64,000 nt of DNA from Oceanobacillus profundus (GTDB taxonomy: Bacteria > Bacillota > Bacilli > Bacillales > Amphibacillaceae): assembly GCF_003515705.1 (NCBI RefSeq), contig NZ_QWEH01000001.1:434001-498000 (forward strand), read 5' to 3'. The notes beneath the pieces are model-generated. The model made no database searches. It was given only the letters and a program-made list of their open reading frames with translations, and was not told where the DNA came from. Position 1 is the first letter of the stretch. Each line of letters begins with the position of its first letter. The position numbers were made by a program, and so were the translations under genes. Positions 8,509 to 20,573 of the stretch are shown one piece after another.

Positions 8509-9360
8509 ATGGCAATAAATAATGTGATGGTCATTGGTGCAGGGCAAATGGGAGCTGGCATTGCTCAGGTCTGTGCGCAATCAGGATTTAACGTACTACT
8601 ACACGACCGGGATAAGAATGCATTACAAGCAGGAATAAACGGCATCGAAAAATTGCTTGCACGTAACGTGGAAAAGAAGAGATTAACAAAAGAAGAGAAG
8701 GCGACAACCCTAGGTCGCCTAACTCCTTCCCATACATTAGAGGATGCAGCAACCTGTGATTTGATTATTGAAGCTGTTGTGGAAAATATGGATGTAAAAT
8801 CAGCAGTTTTCAAAGAGGTGGATACACACGCACCAAAGCATGCAATCCTTGCCTCGAATACATCCTCCTTACCGATTACTGAAATCGCGGCTGAAACAAA
8901 ACGACCGGATCAGGTAATTGGCATGCATTTTATGAATCCTGTGCCAGTTATGAAGCTTGTTGAAATTATACGCGGGTTACAAACAAGTGATGAAACGTAT
9001 GAAACAATTCAAATGATGACTGTCCAGTTATCAAAAACTCCAGTAGAAGTAAAAGATTTTCCTGGGTTTGTATCCAATCGGATTCTAATGCCAATGATTA
9101 ATGAAGCGATTTATACGGTTTATGAAGGTGTCGCCACGCCAAAGGATGTTGACCAGGTGATGAAGCTTGGAATGAATCATCCGATGGGACCGCTAACGCT
9201 GGCAGATTTTATTGGTCTGGATACATGTTTGTATATTATGGAAGTGCTTCATGAAGGATTTGGGGATAGTAAATATCGTCCATGTCCATTACTGCGTCAA
9301 TATGTAAAAGCAGGATGGCTTGGAAAGAAATCCGGTAAAGGCTTTTATGAATATAGCTAG
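8509..9360 (+). CDS. hbd: 3-hydroxybutyryl-CoA dehydrogenase
   Basis: 283 residues, full length. It interconverts 3-hydroxybutyryl-CoA and acetoacetyl-CoA with NAD(P). The N-terminal nucleotide fold is [13 protein letters not shown] (residues 8-20). SNTSSLPI and [17 protein letters not shown] carry the catalytic His of the family, and [16 protein letters not shown] opens the C-terminal domain. The order thiolase, Hbd, acyl-CoA dehydrogenase matches the mmgABC set of B. subtilis. No enoyl-CoA hydratase gene is in the cluster, so that step must be encoded elsewhere. The ribosome site is AAAGGAGG before ATG 8509. Confidence 0.93.
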   Translation: MAINNVMVIGAGQMGAGIAQVCAQSGFNVLLHDRDKNALQAGINGIEKLLARNVEKKRLTKEEKATTLGRLTPSHTLEDAATCDLIIEAVVENMDVKSAVFKEVDTHAPKHAILASNTSSLPITEIAAETKRPDQVIGMHFMNPVPVMKLVEIIRGLQTSDETYETIQMMTVQLSKTPVEVKDFPGFVSNRILMPMINEAIYTVYEGVATPKDVDQVMKLGMNHPMGPLTLADFIGLDTCLYIMEVLHEGFGDSKYRPCPLLRQYVKAGWLGKKSGKGFYEYS

Positions 9361-9391
9361 TTAAATAACACCCAAGAGAGGTGCAAACGGT

Positions 9392-10528
9392 ATGATGTTA
9401 AAGGTTACAGAAGAACAGGAAATGCTTCTTAAGGTAGTTCGAGATTTTGCCAGGAAGGAAGTAGCCCCTGTAATAGAGCGAATGGAAAAGGAAGATCGTT
9501 TCCCGATTGAAATTGTGAAGAAGATGGGAGAGCTTGGATTAATGGGCATTCCTATTCCGGAAAAATATGGTGGAAGTGGGATGGATTTCACATCCTACAT
9601 TCAAACGATTCATGAGCTATCAAAAGTAAGTGCGACCGTCGGTGTTATTTTATCCGTACACACATCTGTTGGAACGAATCCAATTTTATACTTTGGAAAT
9701 GAAGAGCAAAAAAGGCGTTTCTTGCCAAGGCTTGCAAGCGGAGAGTACCTTGGTGCATTTGCACTTACAGAGCCAGGAGCTGGTTCTGATGCTGGTAGTT
9801 TAAAAACGACTGCTAAGGAAACAGATGTTTCTTATATTTTAAATGGGTCCAAGGTTTTTATTACAAATGGCGGTGTGGCAGATACGTATATTACATTTGC
9901 TCGGACTGGTGACAATTCCAAGGATATTAGCGCATTTATTGTAGAAAAGGATTCTCCTGGATTGATTATCGGTAAGAAAGAAAAAAAGATGGGCCTTCAT
10001 GGATCAAATACAGTTCAACTAACATTTGATCAATGTGTTATTCCAAAAGGAAATTTGTTAGGTGAAAAAGGAAGCGGTTTCAATATCGCGATGGCTAATT
10101 TGAATATTGGAAGGATTGGCATTGCAGCTCAAGGTCTTGGTATAGCGGAAGCGGCTCTTGAATACGCAGTGAACTATGCCAAAGAACGAAAGCAATTTGG
10201 GAAATCGATTGCTTCAAATCAAGGGATATCATTCAAACTAGCAGATATGGCAACGGCGACCGAGTCTGCAAAATTATTAACCTATCACGCTGCAACATTG
10301 ATCGAGCAAGGAGTCCCATGCGCGAAAGAAACGTCAATGGCAAAACTTGCAGCAACCAGAACAGCGATGAACAACGCAATTGAAGCAATCCAAATATTTG
10401 GCGGTTACGGCTACACAGAGGAGTATCCTGTCGAGCGCCTATTCCGAGATGCAAAAGTAACGGAAATTTATGAAGGCACAAATGAGATTCAACATATTGT
10501 GATTGCCAATCATTTATTGAAAGACTAA
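9392..10528 (+). CDS. Acyl-CoA dehydrogenase (first of a tandem pair)
   Basis: 378 residues. This FAD enzyme introduces the 2,3-double bond into acyl-CoA and passes electrons to electron-transfer flavoprotein. Family motifs are [15 protein letters not shown] near 126-140, the FITNGG stretch, RKQFGKSI near 268 for the dimer and FAD contact, [15 protein letters not shown] near 335, and IYEGTNEIQ near 360, whose Glu is the usual catalytic base of short-chain members. It is about half identical by eye to the next gene, so the two arose by duplication or were paired early. Chain-length or branch preference cannot be read directly. Given icmF, butyryl- and isobutyryl-CoA are likely substrates. Confidence 0.9.
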   Translation: MMLKVTEEQEMLLKVVRDFARKEVAPVIERMEKEDRFPIEIVKKMGELGLMGIPIPEKYGGSGMDFTSYIQTIHELSKVSATVGVILSVHTSVGTNPILYFGNEEQKRRFLPRLASGEYLGAFALTEPGAGSDAGSLKTTAKETDVSYILNGSKVFITNGGVADTYITFARTGDNSKDISAFIVEKDSPGLIIGKKEKKMGLHGSNTVQLTFDQCVIPKGNLLGEKGSGFNIAMANLNIGRIGIAAQGLGIAEAALEYAVNYAKERKQFGKSIASNQGISFKLADMATATESAKLLTYHAATLIEQGVPCAKETSMAKLAATRTAMNNAIEAIQIFGGYGYTEEYPVERLFRDAKVTEIYEGTNEIQHIVIANHLLKD

Positions 10529-10541
10529 GGAGGAGAAGAAG

Positions 10542-11681
10542 ATGGACTTTCAATTAACGGAAGAACAAGAAATGTTGCGTAAAATGGTTCGTGACTTTGC
10601 GGAAAGAGATGTAGAACCAACAGCGGCCGAGCGTGATGAAGAGGAGCGCTTTGATCGTGGGATTTTTGACAAAATGGCAGAGCTTGGTTTAACAGGAATC
10701 CCATGGCCGGAAAGCTATGGTGGCATTGAAGCTGACTATGTAAGTTATTGTATAGCTGTAGAGGAATTGTCACGTGTTTGTGCTTCCACTGGTGTAACGT
10801 TATCTGCTCACCTGTCATTAGCAAGCTGGCCAATTTATAAATTTGGGAATGAAGAGCAGAAGAAAAATTTTCTTACACGCTTGGCGACAGGAGAAGCACT
10901 CGGCGCCTATGCGTTATCCGAGCCTGGGGCGGGTAGCGATGTCGTTTCGATGAAAACAACTGCAAAGGAAGATGGAGATCACTACGTATTAAACGGGAGT
11001 AAAGTTTGGATTACAAATGGCGGTGTTGCAGATATTTACATTGTTTTTGCAAAAACAGATGCGGATGCTAAACATAAGGGAATTAGTGCATTCATCGTGG
11101 AGAAGGGAACAGATGGATTTGCTTTCGGTAAAAAAGAAAAGAAACTCGGCATTCGTTCTTCTCCAACAACGGAGTTAATCTTTGAAAACTGTCGGATTCC
11201 AAAAGAAAATTTGCTTGGGGTTGAAGGGGAAGGCTTTACCATTGCGATGACAACACTTGATGGTGGAAGAAATGGAATCGCAGCGCAAGCGCTTGGGATC
11301 GCCCAAGGTGCTTTAGATGCAGCAGTAGCCTATGCAAAAGAACGTGAACAATTTGGAAAACCAATCGCAGTGAACCAAGGAATATCATTTAAGCTTGCAG
11401 ACATGGCAACCGAAATTGAAGCGGCTCGTCTATTAACCTATCAAGCAGCATGGCTGGAATCCAAAGGACTTCCATATGGGAAAGCATCCGCTATGTCCAA
11501 ATTATTTGCAGGTGATGTGGCGATGCGCACAACAGTGGAAGCTGTCCAAATATTTGGCGGTTATGGATACACAAAAGATTATCCAGTCGAACGCTACATG
11601 CGCGATGCAAAAATCACCCAAATCTATGAAGGCACAAACGAAATCCAACGACTTGTTATTGGCAGAATGCTAACAAAATAA
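10542..11681 (+). CDS. acdA: Acyl-CoA dehydrogenase (second of a tandem pair)
   Basis: 379 residues, starting 13 bp after the previous stop with AAGGAGGAG as ribosome site. The motifs [45 protein letters not shown] and IYEGTNEIQ are all present, including the catalytic-base Glu. It corresponds in position to B. subtilis acdA, which follows fadF and precedes rpoE. Together with its neighbour it would let the cell dehydrogenate two different acyl-CoA classes, for example straight and branched. That split is inference. Confidence 0.9.
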   Translation: MDFQLTEEQEMLRKMVRDFAERDVEPTAAERDEEERFDRGIFDKMAELGLTGIPWPESYGGIEADYVSYCIAVEELSRVCASTGVTLSAHLSLASWPIYKFGNEEQKKNFLTRLATGEALGAYALSEPGAGSDVVSMKTTAKEDGDHYVLNGSKVWITNGGVADIYIVFAKTDADAKHKGISAFIVEKGTDGFAFGKKEKKLGIRSSPTTELIFENCRIPKENLLGVEGEGFTIAMTTLDGGRNGIAAQALGIAQGALDAAVAYAKEREQFGKPIAVNQGISFKLADMATEIEAARLLTYQAAWLESKGLPYGKASAMSKLFAGDVAMRTTVEAVQIFGGYGYTKDYPVERYMRDAKITQIYEGTNEIQRLVIGRMLTK

Positions 11682-11762
11682 ATAGAGTGATGACGCATGA
11701 AACAGGTGATGTCCCGAGTGATTGCACGAACATATCTATGAAACAGATTGGAGGGATTCATG

Positions 11763-12383
11763 ATGAAGGGGGAGAAGATACTTTCTTCTGTAAAAGATCA
11801 GCAGCTCATAAAAGTACGGAGAGAACAAATTATTAAGGGTGCGATTAAGCTTTTTAAAGAAAAAGGCTTCCATAAAACAACGACAAGAGAAATCGCAAGT
11901 GAATCTGGTTTTAGCATTGGAACATTGTATGAGTATATTCGCACAAAAGAAGATGTTTTATTTCTTGTCTGTGATTCGATCCATGAACAAGTTCGCGAGC
12001 GAATTGCTCAGGCGATTGATTTAAAATCACCTTCCATTCCAAGTATGATGCAGGCGTTACGGTCCTTTTTTTACTTAATGGATGAAATGCAAGATGAAAT
12101 CGTCATTCTTTATCAAGAAGTTAAATCGCTAAACAAGGAATCAAGAAAACATGTTTTAGAAAGAGAACGCGATATGGTAGGAATTATAGAAAATGTTATT
12201 AGCACTTGCACAGAAGGAAAGCTATCCACAAAAGAGGTTAGTCTGCTTGGCAATAATATTGTGGTACAGGGACATATGTGGGGATTCAGAAGATGGATTA
12301 TGCAAAAGCAATTCACACTGGAAGAATACACGAATGCACAATTAAAATTAATCGAACATGCAATTAACAAGCAGATTTCATAA
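11763..12383 (+). CDS. TetR/AcrR family regulator of the acyl-CoA cluster
   Basis: 206 residues from ATG 11763, 7 nt after GGAGGG (11750-11755). An in-frame TTG at 11748 would place the ribosome site inside the gene and is rejected; ATG 11760 is possible. The N-terminal TetR domain is clear ([20 protein letters not shown], then [14 protein letters not shown]). The C-terminal helices would bind a ligand, by analogy with FadR an acyl-CoA. It lies between acdA and icmF, 22 bp before icmF, so it is probably autoregulated as part of the operon. The operators at 4982 and 7245 are its likely targets (inference). Confidence 0.88.
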   Translation: MKGEKILSSVKDQQLIKVRREQIIKGAIKLFKEKGFHKTTTREIASESGFSIGTLYEYIRTKEDVLFLVCDSIHEQVRERIAQAIDLKSPSIPSMMQALRSFFYLMDEMQDEIVILYQEVKSLNKESRKHVLERERDMVGIIENVISTCTEGKLSTKEVSLLGNNIVVQGHMWGFRRWIMQKQFTLEEYTNAQLKLIEHAINKQIS

Positions 12384-12405
12384 ATTTTACGAGGGGGGGA
12401 GCAAG

Positions 12406-15400
12406 ATGGAGCAGGTTGAAGTTTACGTGCCGAAACATCCAATTCGATTCGTAACAGCCTCAAGTTTATTTGATGGACATGATGCATCCATCAATATTAT
12501 GCGCCGAATTCTTCAGGCAAGCGGGGCCGAGGTAATTCATCTCGGACATAATCGTTCTGTCGAGGAGGTTGTACACGCAGCGATTCAAGAGGATGTGCAA
12601 GGAATAGCCTTGTCATCCTATCAAGGTGGGCACGTAGAGTATTTCAAATATATGATTGACCTTTTAAAGGAGCTGGATGCTGTCCATATAAAGGTGTTTG
12701 GTGGTGGGGGAGGGACGATTATCCCGCGTGAAATTAAAGAGCTGCATGATTATGGTGTTGCCTGGATCTTCTCACCTGAAGATGGGCGTAAGTATGGTCT
12801 GCAAGGAATGATTAATCGGATGCTTAAGCAATGTGATACCTTGCCACCCGTGGATATTCAAGAAGATTTAAAAAAGCTCGCGCAGGGCAACCGAAATGCG
12901 ATTGGAAAATTTATTACGTATGTGGAAAGCAATGACACGAACCCGGATGAAAAGCAAAAGATTCTCGAAGAGCTGAAAGAAAAGGGAGACAGCGCCATAC
13001 CTGTACTCGGAATCACTGGAACAGGTGGAGCAGGGAAAAGTTCCTTAACAGATGAATTGATACGCCGTTTTATGAATGAAATTCCAGATAAAAAAATAGC
13101 GATTATTTCTATCGATCCAACGAAGAAAAAAACGGGCGGAGCACTACTTGGTGACCGAATCCGCATGAATGCAATTTTTAATGACCGCGTCTATATGCGT
13201 TCATTGGCAACGCGTGATTCAAGAACGGAGCTGTCAAAAGCAATTCAGGATGTGATTGATGTCGTACGAAGATCTGGATTTGATTTCATTATTGTAGAAA
13301 CAAGTGGTATTGGCCAAGGTGATGCAGCAATTACTGATATTAGCGACCTGTCGATGTATGTGATGACAGCAGAATTTGGTGCACCAACACAGCTTGAAAA
13401 AATAGACATGATTGATTATGCAGATTTCATTGTAATTAATAAATTTGAACAAAAGGGTTCCGAAGACGCACTCAATCAAGTGAGAAAGCAATATGAACGA
13501 AGCCGAATGCTCTTCCATCAGGATAAAACGGCATTTCCAGTTTTTGGAACGATTGCAAGTCAGTTTAATGATGCAGGAACAAATGCGTTATTTGCTGCAC
13601 TAATTGATACACTAAGTGATAAACACCATTGGGATGAAAAAATTGATTTTGACCGAAACGTTATTTCTGAGAAACAAAATCGCATTATTTCCAATGACCG
13701 CAGATATTACCTGCTCGAAATTGCAACCTATATACGCAATTACCACCAGCATACAAAAAAACATAGTGACATTGCCAGGAAGCTTTATCAGCTTGAAGGA
13801 ACGAAGGAAGTTATGGAAGATGCACCTGTTAAGGAAGCCATTGATCAAACGATTGATCAATATAAAGAACAACTCGATCCTCAGCTGAAGAAAATGCTTG
13901 AGAGTTGGGAAGCACTAAAGGAAAGCTACCAGGGCGATACAATGACCTTTAAAGTTCGGGATAAAGAAATTAAAATGGACATCACAACCGAATCACTATC
14001 CGGTCTTAAAATACCTAAAGTTGCGTTTCCAAAATATGAGGATTGGGGAGAGCGGCTCACCTGGCTGCGAAAGGAAAACGTACCTGGTTCATTCCCGTTT
14101 ACTGCTGGTGTGTTTCCATTTAAACGAACAGGGGAAGATCCGACTCGTCAATTTGCTGGCGAAGGAACTCCAGAAAGAACGAATCGACGCTTTCATTATT
14201 TATCAAAAAATGATGAAGCAAAAAGGCTTTCCACCGCCTTCGACTCGGTCACATTATATGGCGAAGACCCTGCGGAAAGACCAGATATCTATGGGAAGGT
14301 CGGAGAAAGCGGTGTTAATATTTGCACGTTAGAAGATATGAAAAAGCTATACGCTGGCTTTGACTTAACAGACCCGCTTACGTCCGTTTCCATGACAATA
14401 AATGGCCCGGCTCCAATTATTCTAGCAATGTATTTTAATACAGCGATCGATCAGCAGGTCAAAAAATTTACCCAGAATAATGGACGAAAGCCTGCAGAGA
14501 AAGAATACAAGAAGCTCAAATCAGATACAATCTCTGTCATTCGCGGAACTGTTCAAGCAGATATTTTAAAAGAAGATCAAGGACAAAACACATGTATATT
14601 TTCAACGGAGTTTGCATTACGCATGATGGGAGATATTCAGGAATATTTTATTGAAAACAATGTACGCAATTACTACTCTGTTTCCATTTCCGGCTATCAT
14701 ATTGCAGAGGCTGGTGCCAATCCGATTACACAGCTAGCCTTTACGCTTGCTAATGGGTTTACGTATGTAGAATATTATTTGAGCAGAGGAATGGATGTTA
14801 ATAAGTTTGCACAAAATCTGTCGTTCTTTTTCTCAAATGGTCTTGATCCAGAATACACGGTAATTGGCCGAGTAGCCCGCCGAATTTGGGCAATTACAAT
14901 GCGCGACAAATACGGTGCCAATGAACGCAGCCAAAAGCTGAAATACCATGTGCAAACATCTGGACGTTCCCTTCATGCGCAAGAAATTGATTTTAATGAT
15001 ATTCGTACAACATTACAGGCATTACTTGCGATTCAGGATAATACGAATTCACTTCACACGAATGCATACGATGAGGCAATTACGACACCAACAGAGGAAT
15101 CCGTAAGGCGGGCGATGGCCATTCAAATGATTATCAATAAGGAATTCGGTCTTACAAAAAATGAAAATTCCTTACAAGGTTCGTTTATTGTGGATGAGTT
15201 AACGGATCTAGTAGAGGAGGCTGTACTGCAGGAATTTGAAAAAATGAATGATCGCGGTGGGGTGCTTGGTGCAATGGAGCGCCAATATCAGCGTGGTAAG
15301 ATTCAAGAAGAGTCACTCTATTATGAAGGGAAAAAGCATTCTGGAGAACTGCCGATTATTGGTGTAAACACATATATCAATCCGAACCCACCAACCGATG

Positions 15401-15648
15401 AACAAATCGATTCCATGGAATTAGCGCGTGCTTCCAAAGAAGAAAAGGAGCATCAAATTACGGAATTAAGGAAATTTCAGGAAGTTCATAAAGCGGAAGT
15501 AGAAGAAGCACTAACGAGCTTAAAGCAAGTAGCTGCATCTGGCGGGAATATATTTGCAGAGCTTCTGGAGACAGTAAAAGCAGCAAGCCTCGGACAAATT
15601 ACCACCGCTCTTTATGAAGTTGGCGGACAATATCGCAGGAACATGTAA
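12406..15648 (+). CDS. icmF: Fused isobutyryl-CoA mutase (B12-dependent, with built-in G-protein chaperone)
   Basis: 1080 residues from ATG 12406 after GAGGGGGGAG. Three modules are seen. The B12-binding domain (about 10-140) has DGHDAS carrying the DxH cobalt-ligand motif at 23-28. The MeaI-like GTPase has the P-loop GTGGAGKSS at 205-213. The large substrate domain starts near residue 540. [10 protein letters not shown] (near 562), where methylmalonyl-CoA mutase has a tyrosine, and [14 protein letters not shown] identify the isobutyryl type. The enzyme interconverts isobutyryl-CoA and n-butyryl-CoA, linking valine breakdown to the thiolase/Hbd route encoded upstream. The order TetR-icmF resembles that of other Bacillaceae such as Geobacillus. 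Confidence 0.95.
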   Translation: MEQVEVYVPKHPIRFVTASSLFDGHDASINIMRRILQASGAEVIHLGHNRSVEEVVHAAIQEDVQGIALSSYQGGHVEYFKYMIDLLKELDAVHIKVFGGGGGTIIPREIKELHDYGVAWIFSPEDGRKYGLQGMINRMLKQCDTLPPVDIQEDLKKLAQGNRNAIGKFITYVESNDTNPDEKQKILEELKEKGDSAIPVLGITGTGGAGKSSLTDELIRRFMNEIPDKKIAIISIDPTKKKTGGALLGDRIRMNAIFNDRVYMRSLATRDSRTELSKAIQDVIDVVRRSGFDFIIVETSGIGQGDAAITDISDLSMYVMTAEFGAPTQLEKIDMIDYADFIVINKFEQKGSEDALNQVRKQYERSRMLFHQDKTAFPVFGTIASQFNDAGTNALFAALIDTLSDKHHWDEKIDFDRNVISEKQNRIISNDRRYYLLEIATYIRNYHQHTKKHSDIARKLYQLEGTKEVMEDAPVKEAIDQTIDQYKEQLDPQLKKMLESWEALKESYQGDTMTFKVRDKEIKMDITTESLSGLKIPKVAFPKYEDWGERLTWLRKENVPGSFPFTAGVFPFKRTGEDPTRQFAGEGTPERTNRRFHYLSKNDEAKRLSTAFDSVTLYGEDPAERPDIYGKVGESGVNICTLEDMKKLYAGFDLTDPLTSVSMTINGPAPIILAMYFNTAIDQQVKKFTQNNGRKPAEKEYKKLKSDTISVIRGTVQADILKEDQGQNTCIFSTEFALRMMGDIQEYFIENNVRNYYSVSISGYHIAEAGANPITQLAFTLANGFTYVEYYLSRGMDVNKFAQNLSFFFSNGLDPEYTVIGRVARRIWAITMRDKYGANERSQKLKYHVQTSGRSLHAQEIDFNDIRTTLQALLAIQDNTNSLHTNAYDEAITTPTEESVRRAMAIQMIINKEFGLTKNENSLQGSFIVDELTDLVEEAVLQEFEKMNDRGGVLGAMERQYQRGKIQEESLYYEGKKHSGELPIIGVNTYINPNPPTDEQIDSMELARASKEEKEHQITELRKFQEVHKAEVEEALTSLKQVAASGGNIFAELLETVKAASLGQITTALYEVGGQYRRNM

Positions 15649-15892
15649 TAATAAAAACGCTTGAATGATTAGGACATCTAATAAGTATTCTTATACTATT
15701 TTCCAGCATAGTTGTTATAAGCGATGCTCTAACCATTCCAGGTGATCAGAGTGCCGTGACTGCGGAAAGTATCGGACCGAAGCCTCCCGGACGGCTATTA
15801 GTGCACATACTTGTAAAGACAGCCGAGAAGTTAGTTCGCACTCTATATCTATTCTCATATAACACCAAATCCTATAGAAACGGCATGAAAAA
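15649..15892. other. Gene-free stretch with a possible palindromic repeat
   Basis: No open frame of note. The part 15745-15850 is richer in GC than its surroundings and contains CCGAAGCCTCCCGGACGG and similar self-complementary pieces. This suggests a decayed intergenic repeat, but no second copy was recognised in this window. Confidence 0.3.
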
Positions 15893-15935
15893 CATAAAAA
15901 GTTGAGGGAATAATATATTTTCTCAACTTTTTATG
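15893..15935. terminator. Bidirectional-looking terminator after icmF
   Basis: CATAAAAAGTTGAG (15893-15906) pairs perfectly over 14 bp with CTCAACTTTTTATG (15922-15935). A/T runs lie on both sides, so it can stop transcripts from icmF and from the opposite direction. Confidence 0.8.
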
Positions 15936-16082
15936 CTTTCGTTCTAGCATATTCTATATAAAATTGTTTATAATGTAATGTATGTTTATTGTGAAAGAAA
16001 AATGGTATATTAGTACAATAAAATGATGATTATAAATTAGGCTCATAGCCTTCAATATTTTTAGCAAAGGGAGTGCATTGCC

Positions 16083-16562
16083 GTGAGCTTAGACAAGTAT
16101 AGCCACGAAGAATTACAAGAAATGTCAATGATTGAATTAGCAAGTAAAATTCTATTTGATGAAAAGAAAGCCCTCAATTTCAGAGATATTTTTGATAAAA
16201 TTGCTGAAATGAAAGGTTTCTCTGCTAGCGAGAAGGAGAATAATATTGCTCAATTCTATACGGACATGAACGTTGATGGCCGTTTCTTAACACTTGGTTC
16301 CAGTATGTGGGGATTAAAAAGATGGTACCCAGTGGAACAGGCGCAAGAAGAGCTAACGGAAGTACCGAAAAAGAAACGTGTGAAGAAGAAGACTGATGAA
16401 GAAGTAGAAGAGATTGACGAAGAACTTGATATCACAGATGCAGATATTGAGGAAATAGTTGATGACTTTGGGGACGATGATGACTTTGAAGAAGATTTTG
16501 ATGAGGAAATTGACGACGAGGAACTTATTGTTGATGAAGACGAATTGGACGAAGAAAAATAG
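16083..16562 (+). CDS. rpoE: DNA-directed RNA polymerase delta subunit
   Basis: 159 residues; the start is GTG 16083 after AAAGGGAG. The N-terminal half (about 1-90) is the folded delta/HARE-HTH domain with YSHEELQEMSMIELA and WGLKRWYPVEQ. The C-terminal half is almost wholly Asp and Glu (residues 110-159), the disordered acidic tail that gives delta its function in releasing RNA polymerase from weak promoters and recycling it. A short basic patch, KKKRVKKKT, separates the two. Its place between the acyl-CoA cluster and pyrG is the same as in B. subtilis. Confidence 0.95.
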   Translation: MSLDKYSHEELQEMSMIELASKILFDEKKALNFRDIFDKIAEMKGFSASEKENNIAQFYTDMNVDGRFLTLGSSMWGLKRWYPVEQAQEELTEVPKKKRVKKKTDEEVEEIDEELDITDADIEEIVDDFGDDDDFEEDFDEEIDDEELIVDEDELDEEK

Positions 16563-16575
16563 TTAAAAAGGTTCC

Positions 16576-16679
16576 TTGACTTTTTTTAGGACTATGAGTA
16601 CAATCTTAATTGGGCTCTTTGAATCTAATAATCAAGGCGTTTCCCTAGATACAATTGGGGAAACGCCTTTCTTATTTTT
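16576..16679 (+). promoter_or_regulatory. pyrG promoter and CTP-sensing attenuator leader
   Basis: TTGACT (16576-16581), 17 bp, TACAAT (16599-16604), then a start region GGGCTC at 16612-16617. A terminator follows: AAGGCGTTTCCC (16634-16645) pairs with GGGAAACGCCTT (16658-16669) and is followed by a T-rich run. In B. subtilis, low CTP makes polymerase stall at the first C and add extra G residues. The poly-G then pairs with the pyrimidine-rich left arm of the terminator and prevents termination. The GGGC start and the TTTCCC arm here fit that mechanism; its operation here is inferred. Confidence 0.75.
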
Positions 16680-16680
16680 G

Positions 16681-16735
16681 CAGATAAGAAATTAAAGGCA
16701 TTTACTCAGGAAGTTTGTTGAATGCCAAGTTTTTT
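16681..16735 (+). repeat. Repeat family R2, short copy in the pyrG leader
   Basis: AAAGGCATTTACTCAGGAAG, then TTTGTTGAATGCCAAGTTTT, match the R2 family (see 26485 and 33553). This copy lies between the attenuator and the pyrG ribosome site, so it is transcribed as part of the leader. Confidence 0.5.
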
Positions 16736-16787
16736 ACATTATTTTTAGGAATACTAATTACAGAACAAGAAAAGGAAAGAAGGATGA

Positions 16788-18404
<1,617 letters not shown>

Positions 18405-18431
18405 ACCCCTTTTCAACTTAATGCTGTTTCA

Positions 18432-18458
18432 CCCCAAAAGTTAACTTTTGGGGTTTTT
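18432..18458 (+). terminator. Terminator after pyrG
   Basis: CCCCAAAAGTT and AACTTTTGGGG form a perfect 22-nt palindrome (18432-18453) followed by TTTTT. Confidence 0.9.
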
Positions 18459-19135
18459 CTTACGTTTAGAAATCTTTGGTTAACAGATTTGATTGTTTTT
18501 TTCTAAAAAAAGAGGATTTAACCATCTTTTGTTGAATTGAGATTATGAGTACTTTTTATAGAGTAAATTGGAAATGATAAACTATCATTGGATATTTTAA
18601 CGATAAAAAATATGAAAAACAGCACGGATAAAGTTAACTTGTATGTTTAAACCAGACAACTAAATAGACAATGTGAAGACTGCTATTTTAATAGCGGGGA
18701 CGTGTCAATATTGCTATCTTCTTATCATTTATAGGAGAGTATCTGAAAAATGCGCATTCATGCGCATTTCCAATTTCGTAACCCATTTTTTGAATTTCCT
18801 TATCCTCCACCCCGATTAGCCATACGTGCTGTTTTGATTCATCTTTTGACTAGTCGTAGAAAATTCGGTGATAGCTAAAAATCCAATTGCATTCGTGCTT
18901 GTACTTCTATTATTCTTAAACCTCATTTATCACAATAAATAATTCTTGAAATTGTAAATGTAAACAATGTATAGCTAATTTTTTCTTATAGGTAAATTAT
19001 TAAATATTGCATGTAGTTAATTGTTATAAACAAATATAAACAAACTGAATATGTAGAGAGGACAAAAGGGGAAAGAGCGATTGCATAGAATTCATATTAT
19101 AGTAGAGATATTTGTTATTAGGGGGATTAGAGGAG
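18459..19135. other. Long gap between pyrG and spo0F with one possible tiny ORF
   Basis: No recognisable gene. A 22-nt inverted repeat, AAATGCGCAT-TC-ATGCGCATTT, lies at 18748-18769. A 42-codon frame (18750-18878, MRIHAHFQF... ending RRKFGDS) begins inside it, 11 nt after AGGAGAG. Its composition is unlike typical proteins of this genome, so coding status is doubtful. The last 150 bp are AT-rich and should contain the spo0F promoter. Confidence 0.3.
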
Positions 19136-19495
19136 ATGCCAAAGGAGATATTAGTAGTTGATGATCAGCCAGGTATCCGTTTGCTCTTAACTGATATTTT
19201 AACGAGTGAAGGTCATCGGGTGACTTTAGCTTCTACAGGGAAAGAAGCATTGGATAAAATCCACCAAGCGTCATTTGATTTAATTATTTTGGATTACAAG
19301 TTACCAATCATCGATGGGAGTGAAGTATTGAACCAATTAGAAAATGAAGAAATAGAAACTCCCGTAATTGTTATGAGTGGAATGGCAGAGAGTATTATTG
19401 GGGAAATGGAAACAAGGAGAATAGTAAGGTATACGATTGCAAAACCTTTTAATGTAATGGATTTATGTGCCAATGTAAGGGAAATAATTATGTAA
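19136..19495 (+). CDS. spo0F: Sporulation phosphorelay response regulator
   Basis: 119 residues from ATG 19136 (MPKEILVVDDQPG). AGGGGGA lies about 10 nt upstream; an upstream in-frame TTG at 19112 lacks support. It is a stand-alone receiver domain with the acid pair Asp9-Asp10, phosphoacceptor Asp53 in ILDYKLPIIDG, Ser81 in place of the usual Thr, and Lys103 in AKPF. There is no output domain, as expected for Spo0F, which carries phosphate from sensor kinases to Spo0B in the sporulation phosphorelay. Position between pyrG and fbaA is conserved with B. subtilis. The stretch MSGMAESIIGEMETRR diverges from the B. subtilis version. Confidence 0.9.
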   Translation: MPKEILVVDDQPGIRLLLTDILTSEGHRVTLASTGKEALDKIHQASFDLIILDYKLPIIDGSEVLNQLENEEIETPVIVMSGMAESIIGEMETRRIVRYTIAKPFNVMDLCANVREIIM

Positions 19496-19626
19496 GCGGA
19501 TTAATTAGAGTTATACACTCCCCTTCAAGTATTACTTGTTGCGTGAGAAGGCGGTAGTTGGTATTCTTATAATGTACGAAAGTAAATAATGTTGTTTAGG
19601 TAATATAATCTAAGGAGGATATTTTA

Positions 19627-20481
19627 ATGCCATTAGTATCTATGAAGGAAATGCTTGAAAAGGGTAAAAAAAATGGTTATGCAGTAGGTCAGTTTAATAT
19701 CAACAACTTGGAGTACATCCAAGCAATCCTACAAGCAGCAGAAGAAGAAAAGTCACCAGTGATACTTGGTGTTTCTGAAGGTGCTGGAAAATATATGGGA
19801 GGATTTAATGTTGTTGTTGCAATGGTTAAATCATTAATGGAATCCTATGGTACTACTGTGCCTGTTGCAATCCATTTAGACCATGGTTCAAGCTTCCAAA
19901 AATGTGCTGAAGCGATTCATGCTGGATTTACTTCTGTCATGATTGATGCTTCTCATTCACCAATTGAAGAAAATGTTGCCATTACAAAACAAGTTGTAGA
20001 GCTTGCTCATATTCACGGTGTATCTGTTGAAGCTGAGGTTGGTACAGTTGGTGGAGAAGAAGATGGTGTTATCGGTGGAATTCAATATGCGGACAAAGAT
20101 GAGTGTAAACAACTCGTTTCTGAAGCTGGAGTAGATTGCTTAGCACCAGCATTAGGTTCTGTTCATGGTCCATATGAAGGAGAGCCAAATCTTGGCTTTA
20201 CTGAAATGGAAGAAATCCTAAACCTTGTTCAAGTACCATTGGTATTACATGGTGGAACTGGTATCCCTACAAAAGACATTCAAAAGGCTATCTCACTTGG
20301 AACAGCAAAAATTAATGTAAATACAGAGAACCAAATGGCTCAAGCAGAAGCTGTTCGCAATGTGTTAAACGCTAAGCCTGAATTATATGACCCACGTAAA
20401 TATCTTGGACCAGGTACAGAAGCAATTAAAGAAACGGTTAAAGGTAAAATGCGTGAATTTGGTTCATCACAACAAGCGTAA
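19627..20481 (+). CDS. fbaA: Class II fructose-1,6-bisphosphate aldolase
   Basis: 284 residues. It cleaves fructose-1,6-bisphosphate to dihydroxyacetone phosphate and glyceraldehyde 3-phosphate in glycolysis and runs in reverse in gluconeogenesis. Zinc and catalytic signs are IHLDHGSSF near 80-88 (catalytic Asp and zinc His), [14 protein letters not shown] near 138-151 with a zinc-ligand Glu, and VLHGGTGIP near 207 with a zinc His. KINVNTENQ binds phosphate. The ribosome site is AAGGAGG before ATG 19627. The next gene, tal, also acts on sugar phosphates. Confidence 0.95.
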   Translation: MPLVSMKEMLEKGKKNGYAVGQFNINNLEYIQAILQAAEEEKSPVILGVSEGAGKYMGGFNVVVAMVKSLMESYGTTVPVAIHLDHGSSFQKCAEAIHAGFTSVMIDASHSPIEENVAITKQVVELAHIHGVSVEAEVGTVGGEEDGVIGGIQYADKDECKQLVSEAGVDCLAPALGSVHGPYEGEPNLGFTEMEEILNLVQVPLVLHGGTGIPTKDIQKAISLGTAKINVNTENQMAQAEAVRNVLNAKPELYDPRKYLGPGTEAIKETVKGKMREFGSSQQA

Positions 20482-20573
20482 TAAAGCAATCTAAGCTATA
20501 CATTAAATTGGACAGGCTGTTCCTTCGGGTTCAGCCTACCAGTCTATAGAAGATAATGGGGAGTGTGGAATAG

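Noticed and set aside
9392-11681. Possible recent tandem duplication of acyl-CoA dehydrogenase genes
   Set aside because: The two proteins differ at many positions throughout and the DNA is not near-identical, so the pair is old and not a recent copy event.
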